Shown: positions 35,776-47,622 of the stretch, piece after piece
How positions within the stretch are numbered: the stretch's first letter is position 1
Layout of the letters: each line of letters opens with the position of its first letter
Position numbers and translations under genes: made by a program
The notes under the pieces: model-generated
The model's database searches: none
What the model was told of the DNA's origin: nothing
Seen by the model: the letters and a program-made list of their open reading frames with translations, nothing else
Assembly: GCA_023055425.1 (NCBI GenBank)
Contig: JALGPY010000005.1
Span: 8,333,501 to 8,397,500, forward strand
Length of the DNA stretch: 64,000 bases
Direction: 5' to 3'
Origin: Linanthus parryae
Taxonomy: Eukaryota; Streptophyta; Magnoliopsida; Ericales; Polemoniaceae

Positions 35776-36211
35776 TTAATATACATTTTCAAAGTCCTTG
35801 CCCGATGAAGCATTCACAGCAACAACATACACTTCTAATAGCTCAAAACCTATCGCTAGATAGGACTTCAATTCACGCTGGGGCAAGTCTTCCCTGTCCG
35901 AATGCAGAATCTGGAACAAGCAATTAGCAAAGCATGTTAGTGTTAGTGTAGCACATTATGAATTTGATTCGATTGCAATAAATTATGAAAATTCTAAGTA
36001 CTGATTCGAAAGCTTTTAGAATTCATTTCGAAAACTACTCAATCACGTGAATGCAATATTTGATAGTTACGTACCATAGGCGAAACCAAAACTGCTCCTT
36101 GTTTCTTGGGTCGAAGCAAAAGTAGTCATAGAGCTGAGATAGTAGTCCAGGGTAGAGATTGCGCAACTCGAGCTCCACAAATTGGTTGTTGAAGAAGTCC
36201 CCTTGTGTGCT
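35776..36211 (-). pseudogene. Two exon-like open fragments of an unidentified gene
   Basis: The upstream piece (36075-36211) reads STQGDFFNNQFVELELRN... to ...KEQFWFRLW and ends at a good donor (GTACGTAAC). The downstream piece (35776-35910) follows a TTGTTCCAG acceptor, reads ILHSDREDLPQRELKSYLAI... and stops after FENVY. The composition looks like real protein, but the two pieces are not in phase at these splice sites (a TGA would form) and an in-frame stop sits just upstream of the first. I do not recognise the family. Confidence 0.35.
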
Positions 36212-36289
36212 TTAATCGAAGTATCGAGCAACCATCTTCTTCTTCTTTCCATGGGGGGTGTTCCCGGTGGTTCTTGTAATTTTGTCCAC

Positions 36290-38500
36290 CTCATCTTCTT
36301 CTCCGTAGACGTGAAGCCCTAGATCCCTGGTAAAGAATATAAAATCTGATGGAAAGTTATGATATCGATGCTCGTCGTCATACAATTGACGAAAGGGGTG
36401 ACCTTGGGGTAGAGCAACCCACCTGCGCGATAGAAGAGTGAAATTGGTTGACAGGACAGTTCTCACTTTTTCGGCTGAATTAACGAAAATGCCTCATTGA
36501 TCTTCCCGTACAATTGTAGATGTGAAGCCCGAAATCCCTGGTAAAGAATATATAATCCGATGGAGAGTTCCGATATCGATGCTCGTCGTCATACAATTGA
36601 CGAAAGGGGTGACCTTGGGGTAGAGCAACCCACCAACGCGATAGAAGAGTAGAATTGGTTGACAGGGCAGTTCTCACACGACCTTTCTTTTTCGGCTGAA
36701 GTAGCAAAAATGCCTCCTTGATCTTCTCGTACAATTGTAGCTGTGAGCCCGAGATCCCTGGTAAAGAATATAAAATCCGATGGAGAGTTCCGATATCGAT
36801 GCCCGCCGTCATACAATTGACGAAAGGGTGACTTTGGGGTAGAGCAACCCACGAACGCGATAGAAGAGTGAAATTGGTTGACAGTGCAGTTCCTACACGA
36901 CCTTTCTTTTTCGGCTGAAGTAGCGAAAATGCCTCATTGATCTTCCCGTACAATTGTAGACGTGAAGCCTGAGATCCCGGGTAAAGAATATCAAATCTGA
37001 TGGAGAGTTCCGATATCGATGCCCGCCGTTATACAATTGGCGAAAAGGGTGACCTTGGGGTAGAGCAACGCACGAACGCGATAGAAGAGTGAAATTGGTT
37101 GACATGGCAGTTCTTACACGACCTTTCTTTTTCGGCTGAAGTAGAGAAATTGCCTCATTGATCTTCACGTAAAATTGTAGATATGAAGCCCGAGATTCCG
37201 GGTAAAGAATATAAAATCCGATGGAGATTTCCGATATCGGTGCTCGTCATACAGTTAACGAAAGGAGTGAGCTTGCGGTAGAGCAACCCACCAACGCGAT
37301 AGAAGAGTAAAATTGGGTTGACAAGGCAATTCTCACACGACATTTCTTTATCATCTAAAGTAGCGAAAAGGCCTCCTTGATCTTCCCGTACAATTGTAGA
37401 TGTGAAGCCCAAGATCCCTCGTAAGAATATAAAATCCGATGAAAAGTCCCGATATCGATGCTCGTCACACAATTGCCGAAAGGGGTGACATTGCGGTAGA
37501 GCAACCCACCAACTCGATAGAAGAGTGAATTTGGTTGACAGGGCAATTCTCACACGACTTTTCTTTTTCAGCTAAAGTAGCGAAAATGCCTCATTGATCT
37601 TCCCGTACAATTGTAGATGTGAAGCCCCAAATCCCTGGTAAAGAATATAAAATCCGATGGAGAGTTCCGATATCGATGCTCGTCGTCATACAATTGACGA
37701 AAGGGGTGACCTTGGGGTAGAGCAACCCACCAACGCGATAGAAGAGTTAAATTGGTTTACACGGCAGTTCTCACACAACATTTCTTTTTTGGCTGAAGTA
37801 GCAAAAATGCTCCCTTGATCTTCCCGTACATTTGTAGATGTGAAGCCCGAGATCCCTGGTAAAGAATATAAAATTCGATTGAGAGTTCTGATATCGATGT
37901 CCGTCGTCATACAATTGACGAAAGGGGTGACCTTGGGGTAGAACAACCCACCAACTCGATAGAAGAGTGAAATTGGTTGACAAGAAAGTTCTCACACGAC
38001 CTTTCTTTTTCGGCTGAAGTAGCGAAAATGCCTCCTTGATCTTCCCGTACAATTGTAGATGTGAAGCCCGCGATCCCGGGTAAAGAATATAAAATCCGAT
38101 GGAGAATTCTGATATCGATGCTCGTCGTCATACAATTGACGAAAGGGGTGACCTTGGGGTAGAGCAACCCACCAACGCGTAAGAAGAGTGAAATTGGTTG
38201 ACAGGTCAGTTCTCACACGACATTTCTTTTTTGGCTGAAGTAGCGAAAATGCCTCCTTAATCTTCCCGTACAATTGTAGATGTTAAGCCCGAGATCCCTG
38301 GTAAGAATATAAAATCCGATGGAGAGATCCGATATCGATGCCGTCGTCATACAATTGATGAAAGGAGTGTCATTGGGGTAGAGCAACCCACCAACGCAAT
38401 AGAAGAGTTAAATTGGGTGACAGGGCAGTTCTCACACGACCTTTATTTTTCGGATGAAGTAGCGAAAATGCCTCCTTATCTTCCCGTACAAATGTATCCT
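36290..38500. repeat. Tandem array of about ten 220-bp units
   Basis: The landmark CGATATCGATGC recurs at about 36361, 36570, 36791, 37011, 37231, 37450, 37670, 37890, 38111 and 38331, a period close to 220 bp. Each unit also carries ATACAATTGACGAAAGGGGT, TAGAGCAACCCACC and CTTCCCGTACAATTGTAGA. The period is not a multiple of three, so frames shift from unit to unit and the many short open frames are not one repetitive protein. On the minus strand a unit reads as a possible exon (ALSTNFTLLSRWWVALPQ, then HRYRNSPSDFIFFTRDL), so the array may have grown from a gene fragment. Confidence 0.88.
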
Positions 38501-38644
38501 CTCTCTGTAATGCAAGAGGACCGGATAGACGGCACACCTCCGTAGTTCCCTAGCACAAGAGGATGCGTTGTTCCTCAAACGCGAAAGCCAAAGCATCAAC
38601 CGTAGAAGATCGGGGTACTGCTAACGTTATTGTTCGTTTCAATC

Positions 38645-38925
38645 CGCCTCTTCCAAGAGCAAGATTGCCGCTTGCTTATGAGCAATGTATGTCAGGTCCT
38701 GGGAAAGTTCCAATTCCTTCACCAGCTCTTCAATATGATAATCGATTTCAAGCTGAGCTAATGTCTTTTTCCTCCTCCGGGTATGGCATGAGGGTTTGTA
38801 AAAGGATGTTGAAAACATCCGTGGCATCTTTAACAAACATGTCAACCCCATTAAGAGCATCATCAAAGCTGTTTATGAACACAACTCTTACCTTCACGTG
38901 CTCCTCCTCACCCACATAGTCAGAA
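38645..38925 (-). pseudogene. Unidentified coding-like debris
   Basis: Two overlapping minus-strand frames look protein-like. One reads DYVGEEEHVKVRVVFINSFD... to ...MPYPEEEKDISSA (stop near 38748). The other reads KTLAQLEIDYHIEELVKELE... to ...LLLEEAD (stop near 38640). They could be one gene broken by a frameshift near 38770. I do not recognise a family. Confidence 0.25.
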
Positions 38926-39204
38926 GTTGACTGATTGAGTGCTTGCGATTGATGATTGATTGACGGACGAAGGTTAGAAACCCTAAACCCCAAATTTAAT
39001 TTACTACCACTTTCCTTTTGATGAAATTCCACTTTACTCCCCTGAAGTTTGAACAATTCCTTTTTTCACCCCTGCTAACGGAACGAAACTGTTCAAAAGA
39101 CAATTTTGCCCAGACTATTGAAGAAAATTACACCAGTATAAATTGTCTCTTCTCCCTCCCCTCATATTTCTAACCCTAGCCGTCTAACCTTCTCTCTCTC
39201 TCAG

Positions 39205-41240
39205 CTCCAGAGGTATGCAACAACTCGCACCAGATAGGTCGAGCGAAATAACCATCCTGCCCTCACTCAGCTATCCTGATTTAACAGCTTCGCAACACTC
39301 ATTCCCACCCCCCAAAAAACACTCATTCCCCTTGTCCTCATCTAAACGTGGTCGTCCTTCAAAACAAAGAACATAGAGGGGGGATTCAAAGGAAGGAGAA
39401 AAAATCCGCCGACCCCCATTTTCTTGCACGTCCAGAGGTATGCAGCAACTCGCATTAGATAGGTCGAGTGAAATAACCGTCATGCCCTCACTCAGCTATC
39501 CTGATTTAATGGCGTCGCAACACTCATTGTAGGGTTTTGATTCATGGATGCGCAACGGAAACAATAATTAACCATGCAAAACCCTCCAAGGATCACAAGT
39601 CAGGAGACATAAAAATGGTAAAGGAAGAAATCAATAACACACCTTAGGGTTCTCCTTTGATGACTTCAAACGCGAATTGTGTCACATTCTCTATAGTTGA
39701 TCCATGCCTAGAGTTGATTTCTAGATCTCTCACTCCTTGGTGCTAGCCCGGAAAGAGGAAGAGGTTGAAGAATCACGCAAAACGAGACCAACAAGGGAGG
39801 TCTCGGCCTCCTTGTGGCCGACGGGGACGGGCGGCGGCGAGGGAGGGGCGGTCGGCTCCTTCCTTGCTTGTTGCTCTCTCCTTTTGTTCTCTCCCACCCT
39901 AGTTATGATCAATTACGAGCATAAGTTGTGGGAAGGAAGGAAGGTCCTTTATATATTCCAACAACTCGTTGCCAACTACCTAAACGACTTATTTTAGTCA
40001 TACTTGAATTCAATTTAGTCCCTTCCTTGCAAATTAGTCCCTACTAAGTTTGCAAGGTTTTGCAAAGTGATCATTCTAATTAATTAATCCAATTAATTAA
40101 TTCCCAAATCTAGTTCAACTCTATATAGCGTGTGACCCCATAGGTTCTATCTAGTTGGTAGCAACTATTTGCTAATATGGAGCGGTTTCTAGCAAAACAT
40201 CCCTTCTAGCCAACTAATAGAATAGTCTTCTTGACAACCTTTGTACAAGTAATTGTCTCATCCCTTTGTCTCTATAACCGGATTGGACACGAGACATACA
40301 AGTCACACTCGTATATCAAATCCATAGTTTCTCGATCCATGGGAATAGCCTTATTCGTGCAAATAACATCAATATCCCATATTGATTGATATTGATTTAT
40401 TTGAGTCTGGCCAGACATTCTATAAGCACTATCCCTCGAGTGGCCTAGGATATTTGCTCCCGTTATGTGGGAGGGACAAATTCTATCTACGTCCACTACG
40501 ATCTCTAAGCTTGCTTCTTATTGTATCCAGTACACGCCTTTATAACTACCCAGTTACGGTGTAGCGTTTAACGCTACCAAAATCACAATAATCCACGACT
40601 AGAATATCTAGTGACTTCAAGTCTAAGGATGACAATACCATTGCACCGCGAGAAGCGCTTGTGACTCAACATAACGTGTATGTAGTCTTCTCGGAGATGG
40701 GTCAATCCAGTGCGTCATTCCCCTTAATGCACACCTATGTGTTGGATCATGATATCTCCATATCAATCCAACCCCTTACTAGTCTATAGATGATTGTCTC
40801 ATTAATCATTATACTAGACTAGGGATATTTAAGATAAACAACACAATTGTAAATCTAAGGACTTCGTTATATTAAATATCCAATAAATAATAAATGAATT
40901 TCTAGCTACAAATAAATCCATACTAAACTAGATTGCCTCTAGGGCATCTATTCCAACACTCATCCCCCCCAAAACTCTCATTCTCCTTCTCCTCATCTAA
41001 TCGTGGCCGTCCTTCCAAACAAAGAACATAGATGGGGGATTCAAAGGAAGGAGACAAAATCCGCCGACCCCCATTCTCTCGCAGCTACATAGGTATGCAG
41101 CAACTCACACTAGATAGGTCGAGCGAAATAACCGTCCTGCCCTCACTCAACTATTCTAATTTAACGGCGTCGCAACAATCATTTCCACCCCCTCCCCCCA
41201 AAAAAACACTCATTCCCCTTCGCACTAGATATAGGGGTAT
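39205..41240. repeat. About 223-bp tandem repeat, three copies, split by a solo LTR
   Basis: The unit starting GGTATGCARCAACTCRCAY with AGATAGGTCGAGYGAAATAACC follows itself at 39213, 39436 and 41093. Each is followed by CTCATTCCCC, CGTGGYCGTCCTTC and CAAAGAACATAGA.GGGGGAT. The second copy is interrupted at 39527 by the solo LTR and resumes at 40959. The units diverge by a few percent. No gene is seen in them. Confidence 0.8.
39528..40958 (-). mobile_element. Solo LTR of an Angela-type Copia element (1,431 bp)
   Basis: The insert starts TG and ends CA and is flanked by a perfect 5-bp duplication CTCAT (39523-39527 and 40959-40963). On the minus strand it begins TGTTGGAATAGATGCCCTAG followed by AGGCAA, the widely conserved start of Angela/TAR-type Copia LTRs. 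No internal region or second LTR is present, so recombination between two LTRs has removed the rest. Confidence 0.9.
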
Positions 41241-41943
41241 CCATCCAATGGCTATAACCATCCCCAAAACTGTGTATATAAACTAATTATTCTCTCATTT
41301 GTGGAATACACACACTCTCTCTCTAAGTTCAGAGAACTATGTGAGCCTTCAATGTATTCTGTTCATCTTCTAGCTAAACCCTAACGGGTATTCTACATGC
41401 CATACCGTTGGAATTGGAGATCTCACTTGCTCTCCTCCTCCTCATGAAGGTTAGATTGATCCCTTCTTTGTTTGTTCCTTGAAGACCTAATTAGACAAAT
41501 AATGATATGATTGATGGTCGGTGGGGTCTGAAGGGCAATGTGATCTTTTCAATGTAGAAACTTGCCAAAAAATGGGGGATATGAAAACTTGGCGGAACGT
41601 CCCAATAAGGAGAATGTGGAAGAAAATGGCAGAAGGAATGAAGAATTTGCTAGTTATGATCCCTTCCCAAGGGACGACTGCAGCTTGTTAGCGAGTTGAC
41701 ACCTCAACAATTGAGACGTAAACACCTATGCAATCAAGAATTACAAGTAGAAATCTGAGCTAGGGATTCTACATGTAGTTTTAGAAAACCTGGGGTTAGT
41801 TTTAAGTTTTAGGGAGTTTGATAACTTTACGTAATTGCGATTTCACCGCCATCACTTGTATTAATTCCACAGACACCCCCAACGTGATTAGAAACGACTC
41901 AATGGCCTAAAACAGTGTCTGCTTTTAATAATGACACAATTGA

Positions 41944-42384
41944 GGGCTAGTTTGGGAATGTAGGGGCGATTCTAGAAGCTGCTGTGTGAAAAACATTGTT
42001 AGAAAACTGCTGTGAATTGTAGATAAAATGTTGTTTGGTAAATAGTACGTAAAAGTTGCTATGAAATATTGATGTAATAATTTTTATGTTTGGTAAAATC
42101 AACTGTGAACTTGTTGTGAGAGGGTAAAACGGCAAAATATATGACACGTGTCATTTCTGTAAAGATAATTATTGATATTTTAAAAAAGTGTATAAATCGG
42201 TTGTAGATAAATTAATTAAAAGCACTTTCTGGAAAAGCATATCCCCTTGTTTCCTGAAAACTGTTGTGGGACATTAGAAACTGTGCGAAAAAACAAAAAT
42301 ATTATTTTTGCCAAACACATTAAAATTGTTTATGCTGTCAGAAAGCAGTTGTGCTGGCAGCAAACACATTCCTAAACTGAGCCC
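41944..42384. mobile_element. MITE-like element, 441 bp
   Basis: The ends are GGGCTAGTTTGGGAATGT and, in reverse complement, GGGCTCAGTTTAGGAATGT. The interior is AT-rich with TGCTGTG/AGCAG motifs and no open frame. No convincing target duplication was found, so the superfamily is open. Confidence 0.6.
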
Positions 42385-42739
42385 GTAAAAAATGGGGGAT
42401 CCGCTCTCACTTAAGTAAGGAGAAAGGACTTTGATATGAACATCAAAGTTAAAGAACTCATATGAAATGACAATCTTCTTCCTCCGATGATTGGCAACAA
42501 GAGTTCTACCAAGTCACACGTTTTATCAAATTATGTAGAGCCACTTCATTAAATTTTCTTGGTAGTAATGGATTGCAAAAGCATTATCATGCTAGTATAC
42601 AACTACTTAAATAGTCCTTGTGCAATCGCTAGCATACATTACCTTGGCACAGTTATGCCCTAACTTCCATACTCCAGGTACTACATTGCGGGAATGAAGG
42701 CATGCATTCTGTTTTATCATATACCAACAAAGTAGGTCC

Positions 42740-42909
42740 CTTAAACTTGAGGTCCAGGTCGAATCATGGTATTTGCAAATGGAAGGTAACTTTGAGAGAT
42801 GCGATACCCATTTCGTTGATCTCTAAGCCTAGCAAGAACTAGTCTCTAGCTACCAGCTGGAGGCCCTGCCTGGTTCACACCAAAAAAAAAAAAAAAAAAA
42901 AAAAAAAAA
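42740..42909 (+). repeat. Possible SINE with poly(A) tail
   Basis: GAGGTCCAGGTCGAATCATGG near 42752 resembles a tRNA-type B box, and about 110 bases later the sequence ends in A28 (42882-42909). An A box is not clear. Confidence 0.3.
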
Positions 42910-43141
42910 GAAAAAAAAAGTTCCCAAGTTTGATCTAGAAAGAAAAACATACATTACCCATCCTTGAAAAGAACACAAGCAGACTCTAAAACTACTCCCC
43001 CAACTAATTACAGCAGTTTGTGATATGCAGTATCACCAGTGGCAAAGTGTCTGAAATATAAATAATAAAATAAAAGGAAGTACGTCGAGCACAAAACATA
43101 GATTTACAAACTGCGGTTAACACAACCTAACCTCAACTGAA

Positions 43142-46100
43142 TTATCGTGTACCAGAATTGGTCTCAGGGCTCTCTTTCGGTGTCTCCACTTTCTCCGTCT
43201 CTTTGCTGGATGAAGGAGTCTCTACTTTCTGGGAATCTGCTGCACTGCCGACGCCCACAACAGGCAAAACAGCTTCTGTGGAATCAGGCTTTTCTATTGG
43301 TTCTCCTCCAGCAGTGCTGCTAGCCATTTCTGGGGTTTTTTCCTTGGGATCTCCTCCAGCAGTGGCGGTGGCGGTGGCGGCTTCCATTTCCTCGTATTTG
43401 GCAATGATTTGTTGAAGCTCATCGTGGAGATTCAATGCTTCAAATAGCATGAGGTCATCCTCGGTTGTGCTCTCGGCAATCCTCTGAATAGCAGGCAGGG
43501 ACTCTTTACACTTCTCCAGCATGGTTACTGTCAGATCATCCTACAAGCAACATCACATCATAAAACGTTGTCATATCTATCTTCTAAAGTTAATGAGTCA
43601 CTAAAACTAGCTAGAAGTTGATGAGACCCAAACAGGGTGGGTTTGGTATGACTTTTTGGGCTTTTAAGTCAACTTGTTAGTTGTCTTGGAAAAAGTTGTC
43701 ACATAGAAGTTGTTTCAGAAGAAAAAAAGTCCAAAAAAAGCTGGTGAAACCCAACTTTTTTCAAAATTCAGCTTTACACTATAAAGCCAAAAGCCAGCTG
43801 GCACAAAAAGGTCCATACCAAACCCTTCAAAAAAGTTCGAAACAAATTAAAAATTCAAAGTGGATTAAAAAGCTAGAAAAAAGTCGTACCAAACACACCG
43901 TGTAACAAAACTAACGATGGTCGTTATCAAGTACTAGGAACACGGCAACACAACAAAACATAACACATGCCTCGTTAATACCGTTCTTGAACTATTTATC
44001 TCCTGAAAATATCCTAAAATCCACAAATTTCACATTTCACCAGCATTTCCCTCTCTATGTCGACCAAATACTGGAAGTCCCAGTGCTTTCATAATAATAT
44101 AAATAAAAGGAGACAACTCCAACAGACAAGAAAGATATAACAGTTGAACTCTGCTTTCTATTTGACATCAAATTAACGGAAATAACCGATTTATTTTGTG
44201 CCTTCTTTCTCTCAATTCTTGGTTCAGAGATAGCACGAGGGTGACTCTTGGAAACCCATTGATCACACATGGCATACCACAGAAATTTCAGAGAGGAGGG
44301 AAAATGGTGAACTTACCTTGATGGGTTTTGGTTCTGCTTCGGAGTTCAAAATGCTAGAAAGAATATCAAGGCTGTTCCGGGTGATTTCAAGAGTTTCCTT
44401 TTTCTGCTCAATGGATTCACTGATATAAAAGTTCGAAAAGCTAGGGATATCTGCACCCTGAGCACTTGAGTCAGGAATAGGGTATCTATCAGGGGCTTGC
44501 ATGGGCTGATTCATAAGGGACTCCAACGAATACTGCACAGGGGGCACATTTCCGTCTCCTGCTGGTAGAGGCGGCTCTCTAGTCTTCAGGTTCTGCCAAA
44601 ACAAGCCGTGATTCAGAGATCCGTCATCATTAAGTTTGAATAAAAATCATAACAGACCAGTATATATCAAGATAAATAATATAAGAGATAGCTATATTGG
44701 TATCAGTTAAACAACAAACTAGCTAGGATATATAGGCAAATATTTAAGACGTAACCAGAAACCAAAACTCCCATTTCTTCAAAATATAAAACAAGTAAAA
44801 GATAAATCCCGTGCAACTTGTGTCTGTGAATGATCTGCAAAGTTCTTTCGCCGTGCTGTTTAGTCTCCCATGCCATGAATAGTTCTTTTTAGATCCAAAT
44901 GAAGTGAAAAACAAAGCGTAGCTCCATGATACCTGTAGCGTCTTTCTCTCTGATATTAGACTCCCATGTCATCAATACTTCACACCCATTTAGGTTCAGT
45001 TTAGGGAACATTTGCGAACAATAGAGAATGCATAAGCCATCACCATCAATATAGTATGCACAGGATGAAAAATGAACATACTAGAACTGGTACTTGGTAT
45101 TTTGGCCAGAAATTGTAGCAAGTAAACAATCACAAATTATGAAAGAAATCAAAGCAAGTGAAGAGAACCATCTCTTAAGAGCATCGCAGGATGCTGAGTA
45201 GACAACTTTTTAAATTAACTATGAAGGCAAAATAAGGTATATCCTGTGACGGAATTCTGCGACTGAAAGTTATTCAACAAATTCTATCACAGGCAAGCTA
45301 TCAGACAGTTTAAAGCTGGACAATTTCCTGATCACACGAACATCATCAAGGACACTGGTGCTGGCTTCAACATGTCAAATTGTCAACTACCATGTCATAA
45401 AGCAGGGCGAATAGGACACTTCCAAAGCTTGATAAGGCCCATTTAAATTTCATAGATCTTTGCTGGAGGCAGCGAAACAAATTCGTCTTCTTTACGAAAC
45501 TCGGGAATTTGATCAACCTGTTTCAACCGTTGCTCTTACTAAAACCTAAAATCTTAATTTCAACTGTGGCGATGATCATCAAACAGGCAGCTGACGAAGC
45601 TTCTTTCGTGTGTGCTCTTGGCTTCCTCGAGAGAGGGTCTTTTGAGCAACGGATAGCTCAGAGAAAAATGAAGGTGAGAACGGCTGCTAAACCACAGGTT
45701 ATGGTGGAACTTCTGCCTAATGAAGAGCTCTTAATGTAATGTGCACAAGAGGAGTCCTTGTGCAAGAGAACAAAAGTGTTTGCTACGGAAAAAGTGCTTG
45801 CTAGAGACGTTTGTTGGAGCTTCATTCATAAGGTTCCACTCTATATAACAATAATTAATATTTACACGGTTCATCTTATTTGTCTACCAGCACAGGGTGA
45901 TGGCTTCAATTATTGAGGGCATGATCTATTTTCTAGAGTATTGTCCGTGCAGCCAAAAAAAAGGCCCTGTTGATGATAATTATGCAAACAAAGACTAATT
46001 CACTGCATAAACTTGGCATGTGCAATCCTTATTCTAATTTGGCAATGCATCTCCTAAGCTAGAGCATTGCCGTATCACTTATTGATATATTCCAGTACCG

Positions 46101-47136
46101 CATTCTCTTTGGCACAACTCCACATCTCCCCTCATGGTATGTCACTACCTCCCCTTAACAGTAACTCTGCCCTTTTAGTAGCCTCTTCTTCGTCCACCAT
46201 TGTACCATTTAGAACCACCAAACCATTGAGAAAAGACCCAAATAACGTACCGAATCACTGACAAGTTATAACTTCTAAGCCACTCCCTCAAACTCACTGA
46301 GCTTTGCCAGAAATACAGCGTGTGGAAGATTATACAATCAAAACAAAATGCTAATCAAAATCCACTCAAAACTTGGACAATGGAATAATTTGGAGGTTAT
46401 TGGGACTCAATTTTGCATAAAGTGATTACTGTAAACTTTTAAGAGACCAGTTAAATATTGAAGAGAGCATCACAATTCCAATCACTAACAAGCAACTCCG
46501 CAAAATTGCCTAGATTAATCATGTAAAGTTCACCAACTCACTACGCGATAATTACTAATTACTTTCTCAAATCTGCATAATTACTAATGAACAAAAAATT
46601 CAGGCGCTTTATAATCTAATTAGGTTATAGGAACAAGAGATTACCAAATAAGTCTGACGAAACACCGGCAAATACTTGAGATCCTCCGACTCCCCCCAAG
46701 CCCTAATCAACTGCGACGCCCTAGCTCTATTCTCATAATCACTCCTCGGTTCATCAATCAACCTCACCATCTCATCCAACACCTTCTCCGACGCGACCTC
46801 CGAGAACACCTTCTCGCAATTCGACGCGCACGCCTCCAGCAAATCGAGGCTCAATCTCTGGCAAACCACGCTCTTCGAAGACAGCTTCTTCTTCACAGCC
46901 CTGACGACCTCGCCGCCGTCGAACTCGCCGGAGTTGATCAGCGAGCAGATTCGCATGTTGAGGCCCCAATTCGGCTCCTCCATGTGCTCCAGCGTCGCTT
47001 CGTCGACGAGCTTCGACTCGAGAGTCGGAGACTGGAGGAGGTCTTTGACTTTGGTGGTGACGATTCTGCTCATCTGTGATCCGCTGGTTTTTAGTCGCTC
47101 GCTGAGTGAGGAGGAGGCGAGCTTGAATTTGTCCAT
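43142..47136 (-). CDS. TOL2: TOM1-LIKE (TOL2-like) VHS-GAT ubiquitin-sorting protein, 388 aa, 3 exons
   Basis: TOL proteins bind ubiquitinated membrane cargo and pass it to the ESCRT route to the vacuole. Exons: 46645-47136, 44317-44592 and 43142-43540, each a whole number of codons (164, 92, and 132 plus stop), with GT-AG borders (CTG|GTAATC-type, AAG|GTAAGT). Residues about 40-164 are a VHS domain (EEPNWGLNMRICSLINSGEF, then EACASNCEKVFSEVASEKVL). Residues about 210-300 are a GAT domain (KKETLEITRNSLDILSSIL, then EKCKESLPAIQRIAESTTED). The start MDKFKLASSSLSERLKTSGS and the overall length fit the short TOL2 type rather than the long Gln-rich TOLs. The tail is rich in Pro, Glu, Ser and Thr and disordered. 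The exact paralogue needs a tree. Confidence 0.92.
43633..43902. mobile_element. MITE in TOL2-like intron 2 (270 bp)
   Basis: The ends are CAGGGTGGGTTTGGTATGAC and, in reverse complement, CACGGTGTGTTTGGTACGAC, both followed by TTTTT. The interior is AGCT/AAGTTG-rich and non-coding. The CA(G/C)GGTG start suggests hAT, but the flanks do not form a clear 8-bp duplication. The duplicated copy of this intron end at 35310 lacks the insert. Confidence 0.65.
44593..46644 (-). other. TOL2-like intron 1 (2.05 kb)
   Basis: The intron has ordinary GT-AG ends. I see no second gene, repeat or RNA in it. A short plus-strand frame at 45509-45739 shows no family match. Confidence 0.7.
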
Positions 47137-47479
47137 CTCTGGGAGTGTACGGAAACCCTAGTTCGCCGGAGTGTGAGAAGACGGTGACCTAGAAATGGAG
47201 AGAGTTTGGTAACGGCGAGTTCTGAGCGTGGTTTTTTACGCCGTGCTCTTGGAGTATCTAAAATTTTCTCAGGAAGAAGAGAGAGGAGGGGTTTGAATTG
47301 GCCTTGTGTGAAGGTCGTCGTACGCGTGGCTTGTTGTGACCGACTCTCTAGCTTTTTCTGTGGGTCCCAACTAGGACCGGGACAGCAGTAGTTGATTTGG
47401 GGGGTTTGGATTAGCTGCATCTAAACTCATTATTTAAAACTAGCTTATAGCCCCACTATCAACATTTATGAAAATGTTT

Positions 47480-47586
47480 TCATACGAAGTAGTAATATAT
47501 TTTTTTTGTTGAAAAATTGTTTTGTCGTCAACCGGGTTTGAACCCGAGACTTCATGTCGGGGTTTCCAACACGCTATCACTCTCCT

Positions 47587-47590
<4 letters not shown>
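47480..47590 (-). repeat. Possible tRNA-derived SINE head
   Basis: On the minus strand TAGCGTGTTGG (47566-47576) resembles a Pol III A box and GGGTTCAAACCC (47534-47545) a B box, followed by an A-rich stretch near 47504. The spacing between boxes, about 20 bases, is shorter than usual. Confidence 0.3.

Positions 47591-47619
<29 letters not shown>
47591..47619. repeat. (TA)n microsatellite at the LINE 5' junction
   Basis: About 14 TA units sit directly before the first readable LINE sequence, marking its 5'-truncated start. Confidence 0.85.

Positions 47620-47622
<3 letters not shown>

Noticed and set aside
36290..38500. Overlapping minus-strand open frames as a repeat-protein gene
   Set aside because: The repeat period of about 220 bp is not divisible by three, so no single frame persists; the open frames are repeated fragments.
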